A stretch of 20,938 bases of DNA, taken from CAZEGI01 sp964512105. Lineage in GTDB: Archaea > Altiarchaeota > Altiarchaeia > IMC4 > CAZEGI01. Positions 13,908 through 20,938 of this stretch are shown here, piece by piece; position 1 is the stretch's first letter; each line of letters begins with the position of its first letter. A program made the position numbers and the translations under genes. The notes below the pieces were generated by a model that saw only the letters and a list, made by a program, of their open reading frames with translations, had not been told where the DNA came from and ran no database searches. The stretch is from NCBI GenBank assembly GCA_964512105.1, contig CAZEGI010000020.1:1-20938 (forward strand), written 5' to 3'.

Positions 13908-15071
13908 TTATGCATACTGCCTCAAATTCGTCTGCGTTCCTCTCAGTTGCTCCTTCAACAATGTGCTTTCCTTCACGAATCGAGAAACCGGCAGTCTCAG
14001 TTTCGTTTTCAAATATTCCATCACATCCCTCAAACTGTTGAATTCCCTGCCTTTCTGCGCGAGCGCTGACCTCACGTTTTCCCTCACGTTGAAAACGCCG
14101 AGCGGTACATAACCCTGGTAAGCCTCACGCAGAATAATAGCGCCTGCCTGTTTCTTCTTCCGTGCAAGAGCCTCGAGAACGCTGAACTTGCAGCTGTAAT
14201 AGCATCCGCCCACGATCGAATACTCGTCCTTGCCCCTGTTCGTTTCGTGGTCCGCAAATATCAGCTCTTCATTCCTAAGCACGTGCAGAAACGCCTCAAT
14301 CCATTCGTACTGCCAAGCAGTCGGCAGAAGTATAACAGCGTAATAATTGTTCAGACTGTCGAACTCATGCACCCGGTAGCAGTCGAGCATGTTGTAGTGC
14401 CTAACTTCCTTCAGCAACCGGTCCGCAAGCGTCATGTCACATGCGGTTATCGACCACCTTGTCGGCACGAGTTTTCTTCTCCTATCGCCGCCCATCGTCC
14501 CGACAGAAAACGCCTTCTGTATCCTCGAAAACGGAACGTCCTTTTCATAGAGCTGCATCACCGCATCAGCGGCTTTCAAATCCGTGTCGTAATACACCTT
14601 CTCAAGCTGGTTGTCCCACCTACAATTCTCGATATCGAATTCGTCAATTACCGCGCTCGGTCCGTAAGGCGTGTGCTCATCGCTGAACGACCTTCCGAGC
14701 GGAACCGTGCTGAAGTGAGCCTCGCTCTCTATCGAGCTTACTGCCATGGAAATCTCCACGAGTTTTTCAACAAGTTTGTTGTCGAGGTTCGTTACATCCA
14801 CCTCGCGTTTCCCCCTTATAAGATTCATGCGAAAATTCACAACGTCATGCGTCTTCACGTTCGCGGGTATCCAGCTCTCGGGCGAATCAAAAATCGAAGT
14901 ATCACCATGTTGCTGGGAAATCATGGGGCCAGCAAAAACCTTCGGGTAGTTCCAGCTCCCGATAAAAACGGACGGTGGCGTGCTTCCCTCAACATCCCTG
15001 CCGAGGGACACGGACCTCATGGGCAACCTGCTCGTGAGCTCCTTCAGATAGACGAATTTTTTCCCAAACAT
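13908..15071 (-). CDS. nreA: NreA-family archaeal DNA repair protein
   Basis: A 387-residue member of the archaeal Nre family (DUF650/DUF651), linked genetically to repair of DNA damage in haloarchaea. The hallmark FSVGTMGGDRRRKLVPTRW lies at 188-206. Other conserved pieces are FIGSWNYPKVFAGPM (36-50) and VGGCYYSCKFSVLEAL. The C-terminus ends QTNLRQYA, resembling a PCNA-interacting QxxLxx(aromatic) motif. No cysteine pair for an N-terminal zinc finger is seen, unlike some family members. The biochemical activity of the family is not settled. The ATG at 15071 is preferred over the adjacent TTG at 15074. A TATA-like box at 15093-15101 indicates a leaderless message. Confidence 0.9.
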   Translation of the reverse strand: MFGKKFVYLKELTSRLPMRSVSLGRDVEGSTPPSVFIGSWNYPKVFAGPMISQQHGDTSIFDSPESWIPANVKTHDVVNFRMNLIRGKREVDVTNLDNKLVEKLVEISMAVSSIESEAHFSTVPLGRSFSDEHTPYGPSAVIDEFDIENCRWDNQLEKVYYDTDLKAADAVMQLYEKDVPFSRIQKAFSVGTMGGDRRRKLVPTRWSITACDMTLADRLLKEVRHYNMLDCYRVHEFDSLNNYYAVILLPTAWQYEWIEAFLHVLRNEELIFADHETNRGKDEYSIVGGCYYSCKFSVLEALARKKKQAGAIILREAYQGYVPLGVFNVRENVRSALAQKGREFNSLRDVMEYLKTKLRLPVSRFVKESTLLKEQLRGTQTNLRQYA

Positions 15072-15092
15072 CAATAAAAATTAAAAAACCAA

Positions 15093-15101
15093 GATAAAAA
15101 A
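15093..15101 (-). promoter_or_regulatory. TATA-like box of nreA
   Basis: TTTTTTATC on the minus strand is centred 26 nt before the nreA ATG. The gene therefore probably has its own promoter in the 65-nt gap behind the TOPRIM gene. Confidence 0.45.
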
Positions 15102-15139
15102 CCCGCCCAGAGAGTGGTGGAAAAGTTATTTGTTATTGT

Positions 15140-15484
15140 TCAGTGAAATTTATCCGCCTTCAAATTCTCCACATGCTTCAGCCGCATCTGTGCCAGAATC
15201 TCGCGGGGTTTTTTGTTTTCCTGGATTCCGTAAAGATTCATGAACCCGAGAAGTTTTTTTCGCAGAATTTTTCCTTTTTGGTCTAAATCAGTGAGAATTA
15301 CAACCCGTTTGAAACCCTGCAAAGATTCAACAACCTCAAGCATGGAATTTCCGGAATGCAGCTGCACAATATTCCCGATACCCAGCGATTCGAGCGCTTT
15401 CCTGTCCTTTATGCCTTCAACAATCACCGGCTCGTTTATCGAGTTTATGAATTCTTCGAGCAGGTCGGCATCTATCGCTGTCAT
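15140..15484 (-). CDS. Small TOPRIM-domain protein (UPF0292-like)
   Basis: A 114-residue protein that is almost entirely one TOPRIM domain. The conserved Glu23 lies in PVIVEGIKDRKAL, and the DxD pair Asp66/Asp68 is in VVILTDLDQKG. In bacteria the similar small TOPRIM enzyme RNase M5 matures 5S rRNA; archaeal relatives are unassigned. The start codon overlaps the hisH stop by 4 nt, making this the last gene of the five-gene operon. Residues after about 85 are charged and may bind nucleic acid. Function unknown beyond a metal-dependent nucleotidyl-transfer or cleavage fold. Confidence 0.85.
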   Translation of the reverse strand: MTAIDADLLEEFINSINEPVIVEGIKDRKALESLGIGNIVQLHSGNSMLEVVESLQGFKRVVILTDLDQKGKILRKKLLGFMNLYGIQENKKPREILAQMRLKHVENLKADKFH

Positions 15485-16074
15485 ATCAATCCGACAAAAT
15501 TTTTCAGAATTTTTAAACCCATGATACCGCTTTTTTCCGGGTGGAACTGCGTCGCATAAACGTTGTTTTTTGAAACCACCGCAGGGAATTCCACACCGTA
15601 TTTTGTCGTTGCGGAAACGATTTCCCTATCCTTCGGCACGGGATAATAGGAATGGACAAAGTAAAAGTAATCCCTCTCCGTTATCCCCTGCAAAATTTTA
15701 TTTTTCTTTTTTACCTCAAGGTTGTTCCATCCCATGTGCGGAACTTTTAACGAACTTGAAAATTTTTTGCACGTTCCCTCGAAAATTCCAAGACCTTCAA
15801 CACCCGGCGCCTCATCGCTTTTCTCGAAAATCACCTGTATGCCTAAACACAACCCTAGGAAAGGGATTCCTTCATCGATTTTTTCAAGCAGGGGTTTTTT
15901 GAATTCTGACAATTTCCCCATGGCATCCCCGAAATTTCCAACACCTGGAAGAACTATCGCATCGGCCCCGAGTTTTTTCGGGTTTGTCGTTATTCTCGTT
16001 TCAGCCCCGATTTTTTCAAACGCATTCACGATGCTCCTGAGATTTCCAGCGCCGTAATCGATGATTGCAATCAT
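15481..16074 (-). CDS. hisH: Imidazole glycerol phosphate synthase glutaminase subunit
   Basis: A class I glutamine amidotransferase that releases ammonia for HisF in histidine biosynthesis. It has 197 residues, the usual length. The catalytic triad is Cys76 in PFLGLCLGIQ, with His178 and Glu180 in QFHPEKSG. The HisH-specific PGVGNFGDAM, VPHMGWN and FVHSYY are present. The partner HisF is not in this window. Instead the gene overlaps GGGP synthase upstream and a TOPRIM gene downstream by 4 nt each. It may serve a histidine pathway encoded elsewhere, or supply ammonia to another enzyme. Confidence 0.93.
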   Translation of the reverse strand: MIAIIDYGAGNLRSIVNAFEKIGAETRITTNPKKLGADAIVLPGVGNFGDAMGKLSEFKKPLLEKIDEGIPFLGLCLGIQVIFEKSDEAPGVEGLGIFEGTCKKFSSSLKVPHMGWNNLEVKKKNKILQGITERDYFYFVHSYYPVPKDREIVSATTKYGVEFPAVVSKNNVYATQFHPEKSGIMGLKILKNFVGLI

Positions 16075-16802
16075 TCTTTCACAGCCCTTATGATGTCCTT
16101 GAGAATCTTCGAATTCTGTTCCGCTATGGTTCCGGTCACGACAACATCCGCTCCCGCAGCAACAACTTTTCTCGTGGCATCCGGCGTTCTTATGCCGCCA
16201 CCGACAATCAGAGGGATGTCAAGATTTTTTTTCACCGCCCGTATCATCTCCTGCGGAACAGGTTTCTCGGCCCCGCTTCCCGCCTCAAGGTAAACGCAAT
16301 GCATCCCGAAAAGTTCGGATGCCGTCGCATAGGAAACCGCCTTTTCCGTATCCTCCCCGGAAATCCGGTCAACCTTTCCGACGACCTCCACGGCCGTCGG
16401 TTTCTTGCTTGTACTTACCACAATGTAGCCCATCGGGATTATCCCTAACCCGGATTTTTTTACGAATTTTGCAGCTTTCACCTGCTCCCCGACAAGGAAC
16501 CTTCGGTCTGTCGAATTCATCAGCATCATAAAGAAGATGTAATCCGCAAATCTCGAAACGCCGTGCGAGCCGCTCGGGAACAAAATTGTGGGAATCCTCA
16601 CGCTCTTCTTTATCGCCTTTGTCGTTTCGTCCATCAAACCGGCAGTGTTTGTCGAACCGCCAATCATTATCGCGTCGCTTCCATACGTTTCCGCAAGTTT
16701 CGCGAGTTTTCCCGCATCCTCTGGCGATTGCTTGTCCGGGTCAATGAGCGTGAAATGAAGCTTCCGGTTTTTTTCCGACCTACCCTCAATCATATTCCTC
16801 AT
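16071..16802 (-). CDS. Geranylgeranylglyceryl phosphate synthase
   Basis: Joins geranylgeranyl diphosphate to sn-glycerol-1-phosphate, forming the first ether bond of archaeal lipids. The 243-residue TIM barrel has FTLIDPDK near 18-25, the diagnostic YLEAGSGAEKPV, and the phosphate-binding VGGGIRTP and VVTGTIAEQNS. The long form with the SGLGIIPMGYIVVS segment suits archaeal group II enzymes. The gene overlaps egsA, whose product makes its glycerol phosphate substrate, by 4 nt, and overlaps hisH by 4 nt downstream. Both substrates meet at the membrane face. Confidence 0.95.
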   Translation of the reverse strand: MRNMIEGRSEKNRKLHFTLIDPDKQSPEDAGKLAKLAETYGSDAIMIGGSTNTAGLMDETTKAIKKSVRIPTILFPSGSHGVSRFADYIFFMMLMNSTDRRFLVGEQVKAAKFVKKSGLGIIPMGYIVVSTSKKPTAVEVVGKVDRISGEDTEKAVSYATASELFGMHCVYLEAGSGAEKPVPQEMIRAVKKNLDIPLIVGGGIRTPDATRKVVAAGADVVVTGTIAEQNSKILKDIIRAVKE

Positions 16803-17806
16803 ACTATCACTCCCGTGTTTTTTGCAAGATTCTCCGCATCCTGCCTGCTCAGCCCGTTGCGCAGTATCGTGTACCTGTCCCGTATGGTGTGCGCAACAGT
16901 CAGCGCGTCAATTATATCGGCATCCGGAATTCCGAGCTCTATCGCGTTGGTCGGCGCGTTCACGCGTTTCAGTGCGTCCCTCACCCGCGTCCACTCCGCC
17001 TGATGAAGGTATGCCATCATTATGCATCCGACGCCGCACTGCTCCCCATGAAGCGCGGGTTTCTTGCATATCCTGTCGAGCGCATGCGAAAACATGTGCT
17101 CTGAGCCGGAAGACGGGCGCGAACTTCCAGCTATGCCGATTGCGACGCCGCTGCTTATCAGCGCCTCCACAAGAATCTTCACGTCCTGCCGTATCTCCGC
17201 GGACTTCTGCATCACGATTTCTGCGCTCATCGCTGAAAGCGTTGCCGCATAATCCCCGTAATATTCCAGGCGTTCGTTGTATGCAAGTTTCCAGTCAAGA
17301 ACCGCGGTGTAATTGGATATGACGTCCGCGCATCCCGATGCGAGCAGACGCGGTGGGGCGTTTTTTATTATCGTCGTGTCTGCGATAACGGCCATAGGGC
17401 AGTGAAAAACGTTGGGGTGCGTTCCCTTTCCAAGTGACGAGCACGGTGATGCGATTCCGTCGTGCGACGCCGCGGTGGGAACGCTTATGAACGGTATCTC
17501 TGATTCGTATGACGCGACCTTTGCGGTATCAATGACCCTGCCGCCGCCGACAGCAACCGCATATCTCACTTCCTTGTCCTTCACGAGGTCCTTTATCGCG
17601 TTTATCTCGTCGTCGGACGAGTCTGAAACTATATAAATCTCAGAGCCGAGCTGCTGGCAGACCGCATCTCCGGCAGTGTTCCGCGTGTTTTTCCCGGAAA
17701 CAACGAGCGACCTTCCCCTGAGCCTAAGGTCGTTAGCAACCTCCTTTACCATGGATATCGCGCCGTCACCAACAATAACCTTCCTCGGAAGTTCGATTTT
17801 TTTCAT
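16799..17806 (-). CDS. egsA: sn-Glycerol-1-phosphate dehydrogenase
   Basis: Reduces dihydroxyacetone phosphate to sn-glycerol-1-phosphate, which sets the archaeal lipid stereochemistry. It has 335 residues, the usual length. The NAD(P) site includes VAVGGGRVIDTAK (84-96). Zinc ligands fit Asp161 in SGCADVISNY, His237 in GSEHMFSHALD and His253 in LHGEQCGVG. SVPTAASHDGIASP is also typical of the family. The start overlaps the stop of the DUF424 gene by 4 nt and the end overlaps GGGP synthase by 4 nt, so consecutive lipid enzymes are made together. Confidence 0.96.
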   Translation of the reverse strand: MKKIELPRKVIVGDGAISMVKEVANDLRLRGRSLVVSGKNTRNTAGDAVCQQLGSEIYIVSDSSDDEINAIKDLVKDKEVRYAVAVGGGRVIDTAKVASYESEIPFISVPTAASHDGIASPCSSLGKGTHPNVFHCPMAVIADTTIIKNAPPRLLASGCADVISNYTAVLDWKLAYNERLEYYGDYAATLSAMSAEIVMQKSAEIRQDVKILVEALISSGVAIGIAGSSRPSSGSEHMFSHALDRICKKPALHGEQCGVGCIMMAYLHQAEWTRVRDALKRVNAPTNAIELGIPDADIIDALTVAHTIRDRYTILRNGLSRQDAENLAKNTGVIV

Positions 17807-18102
17807 GGCTCAACCAGGACTATCTGGGCATGTTTTATCCCGTTGATGTCCCGAACATTATCCTCGTCAACAAAGCCGTGCTCTATGGCGGCATCCACAA
17901 CCCTGTTCCCCATGAGGTTTGCGACGGTCGCTTCCTTAAGCGCGGCAATCAGCTCCTCAACACCGCATTCCTCCTCGTGGTAGAAGGTTTTTTTGACTTC
18001 CAGTTCGAGTTCCCCGTGCCTTATGGTCTTTCCGAGAATGTCCTTATCGCATGCCGCAACCAGCACGTCGCCCTCCTTCCTGTGCGTTTTAATGCAAAAC
18101 AT
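17803..18102 (-). CDS. DUF424 family protein
   Basis: A 99-residue protein of the archaeal DUF424 family, of unknown function. It begins MFCIKTHRKEGDVLVAACDK and contains KTFYHEEECG and ATVANLMGNRVVDAAIEHG, the best-conserved parts. An upstream extension to 18225 exists but its residues are unlike the family, and the TATA-like box near 18129 sits about 27 nt before the ATG at 18102, so that start is chosen. It is the first gene of the operon leading into the two lipid enzymes, with a 4-nt overlap. No catalytic motif is evident. Confidence 0.85.
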   Translation of the reverse strand: MFCIKTHRKEGDVLVAACDKDILGKTIRHGELELEVKKTFYHEEECGVEELIAALKEATVANLMGNRVVDAAIEHGFVDEDNVRDINGIKHAQIVLVEP

Positions 18103-18109
18103 CCTGCTA

Positions 18110-18136
18110 TTTATTAAACTGATATCTAAATAAACA
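18110..18136. promoter_or_regulatory. Interleaved divergent promoters
   Basis: Two TATA-like boxes lie between ATGs only 39 nt apart. ATTTATTAAAC (18109-18119) serves the plus-strand antiporter at 18142, and TTTATTTAGATAT (about 18123-18135, minus) serves the DUF424 operon at 18102. Both fit leaderless starts. The two initiation complexes could hardly bind at once. Confidence 0.5.
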
Positions 18137-18141
18137 ATAAA

Positions 18142-19311
18142 ATGGCTACTCCGATAGAACTCCAGATGAGCCTGCTGCTGTTCGTCGCACTTGCTGGCTA
18201 TCTCATCGCCGCACGCATAAACCAATCCGCGGTCATAGGCGTGATACTCGCGGGTTTGCTCATAGGGCCGAGCGGTTTGGGTCTAGTGACGCATTCCGAG
18301 TTCGTGGGAAGCATCGCCCATCTCGGCGCAATCATCCTGCTTTTTGCCATCGGCCTGGAATTCCGGCTCAACGACATCGTAAAGTTCAGGTATCTCGTGA
18401 TTGCATCCGTCGGGGTCGTATTGCCGTTCATTGGTGGTTATCTCATTGCGGATTTTTTCGACCACACCTTTGCATCCTCAATCTTCATAGGGGCTGCCCT
18501 GACCGCAACGAGCATCGCAATCACCGCAAGCGTCCTGAAGGAGATGGGGAAACTGCAGACTGATGCTGCAAAAGCCATAATCGGCGCTGCCGTGATTGAT
18601 GACGTTCTGGCTTTGTTGGTTCTGTCATTTTCAGAACAACTTGTTGCGGGAGCAATATCTTACTCCTCTCTATTGGTCATCACCCTAAAAGCAATCGGGT
18701 TTGTCGGCTTTGGCGCTTTTCTTGGATACAAATACATAAGCAGAATCATAGAAAAAATCGACAAAACAAAAATCGTGCTGAAGTATCCGGAATTCACCTT
18801 CATATTCGCGATGATGTTCGCGTTTCTTTACGCTACGATAGCGAGCGTTGTCGGACTTTCCGGAATCGTCGGCGCATTCCTTGCAGGCGTTTCACTTTCC
18901 GGCGTGAAAACAACACACGGCAAGGACTACAGGGAGGGCGCGGAATATTTGCACATAATCTTCGCATCGGTTTTCTTTGTCTCTCTCGGGATATTGGCAA
19001 ACCTGCGGGAGCTGAGTTTTACTTTCGGCACGGTTGGTTTTTTCCTCATGCTCTTGGTTGTAGCAGTTATCACAAAGGTCATTGGATGCGGTCTTCCAGC
19101 AAAACTCCAGGGCATGTCACGGAGGGACTCGCTTGTTGTCGGTTTTGGCATGTCGCCCCGGGGAGAAGTCGGCATGATAATCGCACTCATTGGTTTAAAC
19201 CTCGGCATTTTCGGGCAGGACATCTACGTTTCCCTGATACTGATAGCTTTGCTGACCACAGTGCTAACGCCGATTATCCTGAGAAACTGGTTGTATAAAA
19301 GTAATAACTAA
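18142..19311 (+). CDS. CPA2-family Na+(K+)/H+ antiporter
   Basis: A 389-residue membrane antiporter with about 12-13 hydrophobic segments spread over its whole length. The paired aspartates Asp153-Asp154 in GAAVIDDVLALL match the ion-binding pair of electrogenic NapA-type exchangers. TATSIAITASVLKEMGKL (121-138) is the broken helix next to it. SPRGEVGMIIA near 335 and a Lys in the segment AVITKVIG are also typical. There is no C-terminal TrkA-N regulatory domain, unlike full KefB/KefC, so this is the transport core alone. It probably regulates internal pH or sodium. The stop codon overlaps that of the convergent dehydrogenase gene by 2 nt. Confidence 0.92.
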   Translation: MATPIELQMSLLLFVALAGYLIAARINQSAVIGVILAGLLIGPSGLGLVTHSEFVGSIAHLGAIILLFAIGLEFRLNDIVKFRYLVIASVGVVLPFIGGYLIADFFDHTFASSIFIGAALTATSIAITASVLKEMGKLQTDAAKAIIGAAVIDDVLALLVLSFSEQLVAGAISYSSLLVITLKAIGFVGFGAFLGYKYISRIIEKIDKTKIVLKYPEFTFIFAMMFAFLYATIASVVGLSGIVGAFLAGVSLSGVKTTHGKDYREGAEYLHIIFASVFFVSLGILANLRELSFTFGTVGFFLMLLVVAVITKVIGCGLPAKLQGMSRRDSLVVGFGMSPRGEVGMIIALIGLNLGIFGQDIYVSLILIALLTTVLTPIILRNWLYKSNN

Positions 19312-20789
19312 CCAACCGGATTCAGCGGACCTTCTCCAAGCCACAGCGAGCGGAGGTTCAGTACAGCACGGTTCACCATATTGTTCCTGTTCGCTGTGTT
19401 GCTTGCGGTGTGTGCGGTGTTCACGTAAAGCGTCCCGCCTTCGCGGGCAGCATCGTAAAGGTGAGTCGGTCTTGCGCTTTCGTTTTCAGCAACGTCAGTC
19501 ACGTAACCGGCAATCCATCCTCCCCTCAATGCAACAGCAATCGCTTCCTCGTCAACGATTGGACCGCGCGCGGTGTTGACTATAAACGGTTTCCTTCCCG
19601 CGTTGCGTATTTTTTCCAGAATCTCCATGTTTATCAGGTGTCTCGTTCCTTTTGGCGGCTCGTCTTTCGTAAGCGGACACTGCACAAATATGACATCTGA
19701 GGTCGTTATGAGCTCATCAAAACTCACGCAGTGTATCGGGTCGAACTCAACCGGTGCGTTTGGGTCTCCTTTGCCTTCGAGTACCCGTGCCCTGATGTTT
19801 GCTTCAACCAATCCGTTCAAGGCTGCCTCTTTTTCCGGGTATTCCACCGGGTCGCTGTAAACTATGCTGCCCTTGCCATCAGCCCTGTAAACAAACGGTA
19901 TCAAACGCCGCATGGTTGCGCTACCGGTTTCACCACCACCGATGTGTCCCACACGTATGCCGTTTTCTAGGGTGTAGTTGTACATTCCTGGATGCCTGCC
20001 ATCATACATCGAGCAGCCGACCTGGCTTCCGGCCTTGACCATGGTCGTGTTCGCATCATATCTGAGAAGTGACGTCAATGTTAAAACCACCGCGGTTTCA
20101 GCAACGTCGTCAAAAAGCGTTCCGGGAGCGTTTGTGTAAGTTCTTCCGGTTTCCTTGGCGACAGCAACACTTTTGTTATCAAATCCCATGGCTGCAGATG
20201 CGACGTGTCTCGCACTCTCCGGCATGTCGCTCCTCCAGTTCCCCTCGGTTATCGGCTCCATGAAACACAAAACCTGGTCAATGTCCTGCCTGTCCGGGTT
20301 GCCAAGCAAAGCCGCCATCTGCTCCGCATTCAGACACGTATGATGTGTATACTCATAAACGTCGGCACCTTCAAGAAACTCGCGCGCTTCAGGCGACATC
20401 ATGTCGCGCTCAACCGGAATCGTGCAGAATATTTTTGGAACTTTTCCGCCTGCTCCTTCTATCTCCGCTCTGCGTTTTTGGTCTGCGGGTATGAACCTCA
20501 CATGCTGCTCAAGTTCGTCCAGAGGAACGATGTCCTGCCCGACGGGGGTTTGCATCGCATCAGAGAGAAGACGCGCAGCAAGTGCCGGGTTTTGGCTTAT
20601 ACCCCTGAAAATCCGTCCCTGTTGTTCCGCGGGCAGTGCAGATAACCTTTCAAGCGCCTGTACGGTCGGTCCAATAATTTCGGGATGTTGAGCAAACAAC
20701 TGCATAAGTTTTTCACGGTCGCCGGATAGTTCGCGAAGTGCAGGTGTTTGGGGAATCCGTATTCTCTGTTTTGTCGTCATTTTAATCAC
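19308..20789 (-). CDS. D-2-hydroxyacid dehydrogenase-like protein with novel N-terminal domain
   Basis: A 493-residue protein. Residues 1-115 match no domain I know and are helical and Gln/Glu/Leu-rich. The rest is a D-isomer-specific 2-hydroxyacid dehydrogenase: the NAD-binding GGGETG (284-289) in VGHIGGGETGSATM, then Arg408 in VNTARGPIVDEEA, Glu435 in DVAENESARP and His460 in NTAHTASNT, the family catalytic trio. It has no C-terminal ACT domain, so it is not a classical SerA. The substrate is unknown. The start could be GTG 20789, about 25 nt from a TATA-like box, or ATG 20780; neither has a Shine-Dalgarno. Confidence 0.85.
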   Translation of the reverse strand: MIKMTTKQRIRIPQTPALRELSGDREKLMQLFAQHPEIIGPTVQALERLSALPAEQQGRIFRGISQNPALAARLLSDAMQTPVGQDIVPLDELEQHVRFIPADQKRRAEIEGAGGKVPKIFCTIPVERDMMSPEAREFLEGADVYEYTHHTCLNAEQMAALLGNPDRQDIDQVLCFMEPITEGNWRSDMPESARHVASAAMGFDNKSVAVAKETGRTYTNAPGTLFDDVAETAVVLTLTSLLRYDANTTMVKAGSQVGCSMYDGRHPGMYNYTLENGIRVGHIGGGETGSATMRRLIPFVYRADGKGSIVYSDPVEYPEKEAALNGLVEANIRARVLEGKGDPNAPVEFDPIHCVSFDELITTSDVIFVQCPLTKDEPPKGTRHLINMEILEKIRNAGRKPFIVNTARGPIVDEEAIAVALRGGWIAGYVTDVAENESARPTHLYDAAREGGTLYVNTAHTASNTANRNNMVNRAVLNLRSLWLGEGPLNPVG

Positions 20790-20805
20790 GGTTATACTTG
20801 GGGCA

Positions 20806-20820
20806 TTTTAGTATAAATCC
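20806..20820 (-). promoter_or_regulatory. TATA-like box of the dehydrogenase gene
   Basis: GGATTTATACTAAAA on the minus strand is centred about 25 nt before GTG 20789 and 34 nt before ATG 20780. The remaining bases to 20938 show no supported gene. Confidence 0.45.
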
Positions 20821-20938
20821 ATTCCAACACCTTAGGAATTATAAATTCGATTTTTAATTTTCTATTCAGAATAATTACCAATGTAACTACTCTTTATCAG
20901 GGTTCTGGTGGTGGTATTATCTACTGTATTACTATTAC

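Noticed and set aside
17803..18225. Longer DUF424 start at 18225
   Set aside because: The 41 extra residues do not resemble the family and would cover the antiporter start and both promoters; the TATA-like spacing favours 18102.
20862..20938. Possible C-terminal end of a minus-strand gene entering from the right edge (frame ends YIGNYSE, TAG)
   Set aside because: Only 25 codons are open and nothing is recognisable; too short to support without the next bases.
1..20938. tRNA or rRNA genes
   Set aside because: No cloverleaf, T-loop consensus or rRNA-like conserved stretch was found by eye on either strand.

Overview
The window looks archaeal. It encodes sn-glycerol-1-phosphate dehydrogenase and GGGP synthase (the two committing enzymes of archaeal ether lipids), aIF5A, aIF5B, a KH-less beta-CASP RNase, an NreA-type repair protein and a fragment of an archaeal Dph2. 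Many genes have a TATA-like box about 24-28 nt before the start codon and no Shine-Dalgarno, which points to leaderless transcripts. Two small Cys-repeat lipoproteins, a minimal gene set and very tight packing would suit a DPANN-type lineage, but the sequence alone does not settle the phylum.

Layout. 61-616: a small IS200-type element with a tnpA on the minus strand and hairpins at both sides. 715-4862: a pyruvate,phosphate dikinase gene between two Cys-repeat lipoprotein genes; its 3' end is duplicated around a roughly 200-bp run of short hairpins. 4901-7355: aIF5A, a vapBC-type toxin-antitoxin pair with a likely operator, and a beta-CASP RNase, all minus strand. 7474-8583: a purine-rich gene for a protein of five tandem helix-turn-helix repeats, flanked by an imperfect 51-bp direct repeat made from the start and promoter of the RNase gene, so it looks inserted. 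8679-9783: a stand-alone asparagine-synthetase domain running into a Dph2 gene cut to 86 codons. 9786-13841: aIF5B, a divergent methyltransferase, and a membrane-anchored C39-like peptidase. 13908-15071: nreA. 15140-18102: a five-gene operon (DUF424, G1P dehydrogenase, GGGP synthase, HisH, TOPRIM) in which each gene overlaps the next by 4 nt. 18142-20789: a CPA2 sodium/proton antiporter and a convergent D-2-hydroxyacid dehydrogenase-like protein with an unknown N-terminal domain.

How it fits together. Most of the window is core housekeeping: translation factors, lipid head-group chemistry, carbon metabolism, RNA decay and repair. Three places look disturbed: the PPDK 3' end, the beta-CASP 5' end with the five-HTH gene, and the truncated dph2. 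The first two share a pattern, a foreign segment lying between two diverged copies of a gene end, and this is the most interesting signal here. No gene-free stretch exceeds 300 bases; the longest is 1198-1447, which holds the hairpin array.
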